The translations under genes were made by a program, and so were the position numbers. Positions 59,327 through 64,000 of a DNA stretch of 64,000 bases are shown here, in pieces (the stretch's first letter is position 1; each line of letters starts with the position of its first letter). The notes under the pieces were generated by a model that was given only the letters and a program-made list of their open reading frames with translations, did not search any database and was not told the origin of the DNA. This stretch comes from Ensifer aridi. GTDB lineage: Bacteria; Pseudomonadota; Alphaproteobacteria; Rhizobiales; Rhizobiaceae. The stretch covers positions 186,001 to 250,000 of the forward strand of contig NZ_LUAV01000038.1 in NCBI RefSeq assembly GCF_002078505.1, read 5' to 3'.

Positions 59327-60226
59327 TCACGTCATCAGCTTGGGCAAGCCCGCTGCCAAGGCGTCAATGGCAAGACGGGCCTTCAGCGGCAGGTGCGGCG
59401 TCCGCGTCCACAATGCATAGTTGTCGAAAACGTGACCCGGCTGATCCGGAAGCAACGGGATGAGTGCGCCTGCCTGGATGCGCTCGCGGATCAACCAGGA
59501 CGGGAGCCAGGCGAGACCGTGGCCGGCGGTCGCGGCATCGGCAATTGCATCGAGGTCGTCGAGCCGCAATCTGCCTATTAGGGTAACCTCCACGGGGGGC
59601 TGGCCATCGCGCGGAAACAGCCATGGAAGAACCCATCCCGGCCGGCTGTAGATGATGGCGTGATGCCTTTCCAGATCCTCCAGCCCCCGCGGCCGGCCAT
59701 GCATCTCGACATAGGAAGGCGACGCGCAGACGATCATGCGATGGCGCGCGATGCGGCGTGCCATCGTCCCGGCCCTGTCCTCCAGACTGCCGGTCCGGAC
59801 GGCAAGGTCAAACCCATCCTCCACCAGGTCGACGATGCGGTCGGCAAACGACAGTTCAAGTTCGAGCGAAGGGTACTGTCTTGCAAAGTCGAGCAGGATC
59901 GGGGCAATGCATCGCCGGCCCAGGAGCGCCGGTATTGTCACGCGCAGTCTTCCGCGTGGTTCGGAAACTTGCTCCGCCACGAGAGCGTCGGCAGCCTCTG
60001 CTTCCGCGAGCACCACCCGGCAACGTTCATAGTAGACGCGCCCGAAGTCCGTCAGGCTCTGGCGGCGCGTGGTCCGGTTGATGAGCCGCACGCCCAGGTG
60101 CTGTTCAAGAAACCGGACATGCTTGCCGACCATCGGCGCCGATAGTCCGAACACGGCCGCCGCGGCCGCAAACGAGCCCAGATCGACGGCTTTAACGAAG
60201 ACGGCCATGCTTGTAAGACGATCCAT
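59327..60226 (-). CDS. LysR-family regulator
   Basis: A 299-residue LysR-type regulator of the CrgA/DsdC-like group. The HTH is at residues 1-60 (FVKAVDLGSFAAAAAVFGLSAPMVGKHVRFLEQHLG), with RTTRRQSLTDFGRVYYERC following. The effector domain starts near PRGRLRVTIPALLG. It diverges from the quinone-oxidoreductase-like gene over about 100 nt and probably controls it. Regulators of this group often respond to reactive electrophiles or quinones, which would fit; this is inference. Confidence 0.9.
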   Translation of the reverse strand: MDRLTSMAVFVKAVDLGSFAAAAAVFGLSAPMVGKHVRFLEQHLGVRLINRTTRRQSLTDFGRVYYERCRVVLAEAEAADALVAEQVSEPRGRLRVTIPALLGRRCIAPILLDFARQYPSLELELSFADRIVDLVEDGFDLAVRTGSLEDRAGTMARRIARHRMIVCASPSYVEMHGRPRGLEDLERHHAIIYSRPGWVLPWLFPRDGQPPVEVTLIGRLRLDDLDAIADAATAGHGLAWLPSWLIRERIQAGALIPLLPDQPGHVFDNYALWTRTPHLPLKARLAIDALAAGLPKLMT

Positions 60227-60329
60227 GATTAAAAACTTTCAGTTCATACTGTCCTTCGCGTGGCGCTATTTATCTGCTCAATTCCGCTTGGCATAGCTTA
60301 TTCCATTCATTTCGTTTGGAGTTATGCAG

Positions 60330-61322
60330 ATGGTACGCGTTGTTCGCTTTCACGAGCATGGTGGTCCCGAGGTTTTGCGCATCGAAAACGTCGATGTTCC
60401 AGGCCCCGGTCGGGGGGAAATTCAAATCCGCGTCAAGGCGTTGGGACTGAACCGGGCCGAGGCGCTGCTGCGTTCCGGCTCCTATATCGAGACGCCGCGA
60501 TTTCCCTCCGGTCTCGGGCTAGAGGCAGCGGGCGTCGTCGAGACGGTCGGGGAGGGTGTGGACGCATTCACGCCGGGCGACTCCGTTAGCGTCGTGCCGC
60601 CTCTATCGATGGTCCGGTGGCCCGCCTATGGCGAGTTTGCCACGTTTCCCGCCGAACTCGCGGTAAAGCACCCGCCATCACTTAGTTGGGAAGCGGCCGC
60701 AGCCGTCTGGATGCAATATCTCACCGCCTATGGTGCGCTGATCGATATCGCCAAGCTTGGCCAAGGGGACTTTGTCGCCATCACCGCGGCATCGAGCAGT
60801 GTCGGGCTGGCCGCGATCCAGATCGCCAATATGGTCGGTGCGACCCCGATCGCAGTGACGCGAACGTCCGGCAAGAAGCAGGCCTTGCTTGCATCCGGCG
60901 CCACCCATGTCATCGCTTCCGCCGAGGAAGACCTGGAAGCCGGGCTGAAGGAAATCGCCGGTCCGCAGGGCGTACGGGTCGTGTTCGACCCGGTCGGCGG
61001 CCCGATATTCGAGCCGTTGACAGCCGCCATGTCACGAGGCGGCATTCTCATCGAATATGGCGGATTGAGCCCCGAGCCGACGCCCTTCCCGCTGTTCACT
61101 GCGCTCAGCAAGAGCCTGACGCTGCGCGGCTACCTCGTCCACGAGATCACCAGTGATCCGAAGCGGCTGGAGGCGGCAAAAGCGTTCATCATCGAGGGGT
61201 TGCTGTCGGGATCGCTTCAACCGGTGATCGCCAGGACCTTTCCGTTCGACCAGATCGTTGAGGCGCATCGGTTCATGGAGTCCAATGAACAGTTTGGCAA
61301 GATCATCGTCACGTTTGAGTGA
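60330..61322 (+). CDS. Zinc-less alcohol dehydrogenase/quinone oxidoreductase (MDR family)
   Basis: A 330-residue MDR-superfamily enzyme. The N-terminal GroES-like domain starts VRFHEHGGPEVLRIENVDVPGPG. The cofactor domain has VAITAASSSVGLAAIQIANMVGA in place of the classic GxGxxG loop. No zinc ligands typical of true alcohol dehydrogenases are visible, so an NADPH-dependent reduction of quinones or enals is likely. GGAG lies 9 nt before the chosen ATG; another ATG two codons earlier is possible. The divergent LysR gene is its probable regulator. Confidence 0.87.
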   Translation: MVRVVRFHEHGGPEVLRIENVDVPGPGRGEIQIRVKALGLNRAEALLRSGSYIETPRFPSGLGLEAAGVVETVGEGVDAFTPGDSVSVVPPLSMVRWPAYGEFATFPAELAVKHPPSLSWEAAAAVWMQYLTAYGALIDIAKLGQGDFVAITAASSSVGLAAIQIANMVGATPIAVTRTSGKKQALLASGATHVIASAEEDLEAGLKEIAGPQGVRVVFDPVGGPIFEPLTAAMSRGGILIEYGGLSPEPTPFPLFTALSKSLTLRGYLVHEITSDPKRLEAAKAFIIEGLLSGSLQPVIARTFPFDQIVEAHRFMESNEQFGKIIVTFE

Positions 61323-61532
61323 TCACGGCTCTTCCCGCTGATCGGATGGCCCCCGAATAACCCATAAAAACCGTGCGTTGCGGGATTTCTTGAATCGGCT
61401 TCGATTTGCGAGTAAAATTACGTCAGCAATTCAAAGCGTTACAGCGATCGTGCGATCTGAAACGAGCGCAGCTGCAACGTGAGGCGCGCGCGAGTGGTGA
61501 CGCTTTGTCAAGCTTCATACGTGGAGGTTGTC

Positions 61533-61889
61533 ATGCCCAACACTCTGATGGCAGGAAGAAGAGCCCAGGACTGGGTGAATCTGGTCTTGGCGGTGTGCCT
61601 GTTTCTTTCTCCCTGGGTCATCGGGTTCGTAGCTGAACCCACTCCGACCTGGAACGCCTGGATCGTCGGCATTGTGCTCGGCGCCCTGGCGATCGCAACC
61701 CTTTCGGCCTTCGCCGAATGGGAGGAATGGGCCAATATGGTGATCGGCCTGTGGTTGATCGTTTCTCCCTGGCTGCTCGGCTTCATGGCGAATGTCAACG
61801 CGATGTGGACGCACGTCATTCTTGGCGTGCTCGTCGCCGCGATCTCCGCCTGGGCGGTCTGGGACTATCGTCACCACTCGCACGCCTAG
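61533..61889 (+). CDS. SPW-repeat membrane protein
   Basis: A 118-residue protein with four transmembrane helices and two copies of the SPW motif (LFLSPWVIGFV near residue 25 and LIVSPWLLGFM near residue 80), each following a W-x-N or W-A-N entry. SPW-repeat proteins are small membrane proteins of unknown role found with stress genes. GGAGGTTGTC precedes the ATG. It is isolated, and its stop codon lies within the start of a palindromic repeat. Confidence 0.87.
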   Translation: MPNTLMAGRRAQDWVNLVLAVCLFLSPWVIGFVAEPTPTWNAWIVGIVLGALAIATLSAFAEWEEWANMVIGLWLIVSPWLLGFMANVNAMWTHVILGVLVAAISAWAVWDYRHHSHA

Positions 61890-61990
61890 AGCATTTTGCA
61901 GTCAGGTGGAATCACTTGACGTAGCACAAATGCGACAGACACAAAGGATAGAGCGGCGGCGCGAACGCATGTGAGCGCATCCGCTCTAGA
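61889..61990. repeat. Rhizobial palindromic repeat after the SPW gene
   Basis: Two inverted repeats. The first has GCATTTTG, then GTCAGGTG-GAAT-CACTTGAC, then CAAATGC (61891-61933). The second has TAGAGCGG and CCGCTCTA (61949-61988). The TAGAGCATTTTGC lead-in resembles a repeat seen in many copies in Sinorhizobium; this is from memory. It may act as terminator for the SPW gene. Confidence 0.5.
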
Positions 61991-62040
61991 TCACCGCGGT
62001 TTCGGTCTCGGGCCGAAAGCGTCTATTCTCTAAGAACTTG

Positions 62041-62073
62041 AGCGGGAGGAAACGGAACCGCTCTCCTCCCGCT
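62041..62073. terminator. Hairpin after the Gfo/Idh dehydrogenase gene
   Basis: A perfect 10-bp stem AGCGGGAGGA / TCCTCCCGCT with a 13-nt loop, 70 nt downstream of the dehydrogenase stop on the minus strand. The T-run is poor (CTCAAGTTCTT), so efficiency is uncertain. Confidence 0.5.
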
Positions 62074-62143
62074 TAAAGGACGCTGCCTCCGTAAAGACGC
62101 GAGCGTCGCTCTTTGATGACCCGCCTGAAAAGCGCTTGCTGGG

Positions 62144-63226
62144 CTATCCCGCCGCCCGCTCTTCTTGTGGCGCCTCCGTGTCCGGGACCCCGAGTTCGCG
62201 ACGTTCGCGTTCGGTTTCGATCGCGAGGTCGAGCACCTTCTGCAGGTCGGCGGCATGGCGGAAGCCGGGCTCGGCGGCGTGGCCAGCCCTCACCGCCTCG
62301 ACGAAGCGCTGGTAGTTGGTCGGTACTGTGCCGGCATCAACCGTCCGCCATTTGGCCTTTTCGACATCAGGCCCCAGGCAGGCGCGCAGGCTGGAGCCGT
62401 CCGGAGTATGGATCACTTCCAAGGCTCCCTTGTCGCCATGGAGACGCAGCCGCAATTCGTTGAGATGTCCGGTCGCCCACCGGCTCGCATGAATGACGCC
62501 CATTGCGCCGTTTTCGAATTCCGCCGTCATCGCGAAGCTGTCATTGGCATCGAGATCGTACTCGCCGATCCGGTTACCGGGCGCCTTGTCGAAGGCTTTG
62601 AGGCGAGCGAACACCCGTTCCACCGAACTGGCGGCGCCGTAGCCGGCGAAGTCGAGAATGTGGATGCCGACATCCCCGAGCACGCCGTTCGAGCCGTGCT
62701 TCGTCGACAGGCGCCAGAGCCATTTCGATTCGCTTGCCCAGTCGCCCCAGGCCCTCGACACCAGCCAGCTCTGGAGATAGGAGGCCTCGATATGGCGCAC
62801 CCGGCCAATCTGGTCAGTGAGCACGAGTTCGCGCGCCTTCTGCAGCGGTGCGACATTGCGATAGGTCAGATTGACCATGGTGATGAGGCCGGCGCGCTCG
62901 GCCGCGGCTGCCATCTCGGCGGCCTTCTCGTAGTTTTCCGCCAGCGGCTTTTCGCACAGCACATGCTTGCCGGCAGCAATGAGAGCCAGCGTCGTCGGGT
63001 GATGCGCCTTGTCGGGCGTCACGTTCGTCGCCGCGTCGAACTTTCCCCAGGCGATCGCCTCGTCGAGCGACGCGAAGGTGTGCTCGATGCCGTGCTGGGC
63101 TGCGAAGACCTTGGCGCGGGTGGGGTCGACATCGACGGCGCCGACCATTTCGACGCCTTCGATCTCAGCAAAAGCTTTCGCATGGCTGTTGGCCATGCCG
63201 CCGGTTCCGAGAATGAGCAAACGCAT
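62144..63226 (-). CDS. thuB: Gfo/Idh/MocA family dehydrogenase, ThuB-like
   Basis: A 360-residue NAD(P)-dependent sugar dehydrogenase. The N-terminal Rossmann motif is LILGTGGMANSHAKAF, the diagnostic CEKPLAENYEKAAEM supplies the catalytic lysine region, and the C-terminal part has GDVGIHILDFAGYG. It follows the ThuA-like gene by 9 nt with GAGGGATTGCC before the ATG. In Sinorhizobium meliloti thuA and thuB lie in this order and serve trehalose use through 3-keto sugars. The family call is firm; the symbol rests on adjacency and genus. Confidence 0.65.
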   Translation of the reverse strand: MRLLILGTGGMANSHAKAFAEIEGVEMVGAVDVDPTRAKVFAAQHGIEHTFASLDEAIAWGKFDAATNVTPDKAHHPTTLALIAAGKHVLCEKPLAENYEKAAEMAAAAERAGLITMVNLTYRNVAPLQKARELVLTDQIGRVRHIEASYLQSWLVSRAWGDWASESKWLWRLSTKHGSNGVLGDVGIHILDFAGYGAASSVERVFARLKAFDKAPGNRIGEYDLDANDSFAMTAEFENGAMGVIHASRWATGHLNELRLRLHGDKGALEVIHTPDGSSLRACLGPDVEKAKWRTVDAGTVPTNYQRFVEAVRAGHAAEPGFRHAADLQKVLDLAIETERERRELGVPDTEAPQEERAAG

Positions 63227-63235
63227 GGCAATCCC

Positions 63236-64000
63236 TCATCTATATCCAGCTTCGCCGGCCCGGTGCAGTTTCGGGCCACGCTCGACGATCGGCTCCAGCG
63301 CCTTCTCCACCGGCACGTTCGGCGCCTCATGGATCGCCCGGTAGGTGCCCTGCGGGTTATGTGCCCATTTCACCGCGTTGCGCAGGACGTGGTGCACCGT
63401 CGCGTCGTGATAGGTCGGATAGGTTTCGTGGCCGGGGCGGAAGTAGAAGATATTGCCGGCGCCGCGCCGCCAGGTAAGCCCGGAGCGAAACACCTCGCCG
63501 CCGGCAAACCACGAAATGAAGACCGTCTCCAGCGGCTCCGGCACGGAGAATTGTTCGCCATACATCTCCTCGTGCTCGATGACGAAATGCTCGCCGAGAC
63601 CCTCGGCGATCGGGTGGCGCGGATTGACGACCCAGACGCGTTCACGCTCGCCCGCCTCGCGCCACTTTAGCGCGCAGGGCGTGCCCATCAGGCGCTTGAA
63701 CACTTTGGAGAAATGGCCGGAATGGAGGACGATCAGCCCCATGCCTTCCCACACACGTTTGGCGACACGTTCGACGATCTCATCGGCGACGGCACCGTGG
63801 TCCTTGTGGCCCCACCATAGGAGCACGTCGGCGGAGGCCAGCCGCTCCTCCGTCAGTCCGTGCTCCGGCTCCTGCAAGGTGGCAGTTGTCGCCTTGATTG
63901 CGGGATCGGCATTGATCGCGTTGGCGATCGTGTTGTGCATGCCGTCCGGATAGATCTCCCGAACCACTGCATTCGTTTGTTCGTGGATGTTCTCGCCCCA
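63236..64000 (-). CDS. thuA: ThuA-like protein, 5' end outside the window
   Basis: At least 254 residues are visible; the frame runs off the right edge after WGENIHEQTNAVVREIYPDG read from the amino side, so only a few N-terminal residues are missing. ThuA landmarks are DVLLWWGHKDHG, GLIVLHSGHFSKVFKRLMG and FYFRPGHETYPTYHD, with a His- and Glu-rich active cleft. The protein has a glutamine-amidotransferase-like fold and is tied to breakdown of trehalose-derived keto sugars. It is translated just before the ThuB-like dehydrogenase. The internal GTG at 63967 is not its start. Confidence 0.7.
   Translation of the reverse strand, partial: WGENIHEQTNAVVREIYPDGMHNTIANAINADPAIKATTATLQEPEHGLTEERLASADVLLWWGHKDHGAVADEIVERVAKRVWEGMGLIVLHSGHFSKVFKRLMGTPCALKWREAGERERVWVVNPRHPIAEGLGEHFVIEHEEMYGEQFSVPEPLETVFISWFAGGEVFRSGLTWRRGAGNIFYFRPGHETYPTYHDATVHHVLRNAVKWAHNPQGTYRAIHEAPNVPVEKALEPIVERGPKLHRAGEAGYR

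Overview
The window looks like DNA of a Rhizobiaceae alphaproteobacterium, most likely Sinorhizobium/Ensifer. The DNA is GC-rich. It carries a RIME-type double palindrome and other rhizobial intergenic palindromes, several DUF982 proteins, an EcfG-type sigma factor with matching GGAAC promoters, a PrsDE type I exporter, and a ThuA/ThuB-like pair at the right edge. The mix of catabolic operons, transporters and stress genes, without ribosomal or other core genes, fits a pSymB-type chromid or an accessory chromosomal arm. The replicon assignment is inference.

Layout. 0-6.6 kb: a threonate/erythronate regulon. otnC and a LacI repressor face an MFS carrier, ltnD, otnI and otnK across a promoter with three TTGGCAGCGCTGCCAA-type operators. 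Together the enzymes take L-threonate to dihydroxyacetone phosphate plus CO2. 6.7-9.4 kb: a toroid-like protein of unknown function, a DUF1349 protein and a DUF930 protein. 9.4-19.4 kb: ureide and glyoxylate use. gcl, hyi, glxR, a MOFRL glycerate 2-kinase and allA lie on the minus strand. An IclR regulator diverges from gcl over AllR-like palindromes. A LysR regulator with a DctA-like carrier and allE follow.

19.4-25.6 kb: a DNA-repair operon of ligD, ku, a BRCT-MerR-TPR protein, an alpha/beta hydrolase and an exonuclease III homologue, with DUF2905 downstream. 25.6-32.5 kb: a PEBP-like protein, glgA, an EamA transporter, an amino-acid-binding protein gene cut by an amber codon, and ogt with a class III nucleotide cyclase. 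32.9-39.3 kb: a hypothetical protein, the prsD-prsE exporter, a universal stress protein and a TerC-like membrane protein with a clear terminator.

39.6-46.7 kb: a compact set of small stress-type genes (four DUF982 proteins, low-affinity iron permease family, SDR, CBS, DUF1236, DUF3008, ECF sigma factor, and a 52-residue NepR-like ORF convergent with the sigma gene). Several promoters match GGAAC-N16/17-(C/G)GTT, so this is probably a general stress response island. 46.8-51.9 kb: a CNNM/CorC-type membrane protein, DUF992 and DUF922 exported proteins, an Lrp regulator divergent from ornithine cyclodeaminase, and a small exported protein. 52-53.5 kb: a serralysin-like RTX metalloprotease, a likely PrsDE substrate. 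54.2-59.2 kb: a TetR-controlled RND efflux operon. 59.3-64 kb: a LysR/quinone-oxidoreductase pair, an SPW-repeat membrane protein, a Gfo/Idh/MocA dehydrogenase and a ThuA-like protein truncated by the window edge.

I saw no rRNA, tRNA, CRISPR array or intact insertion sequence.
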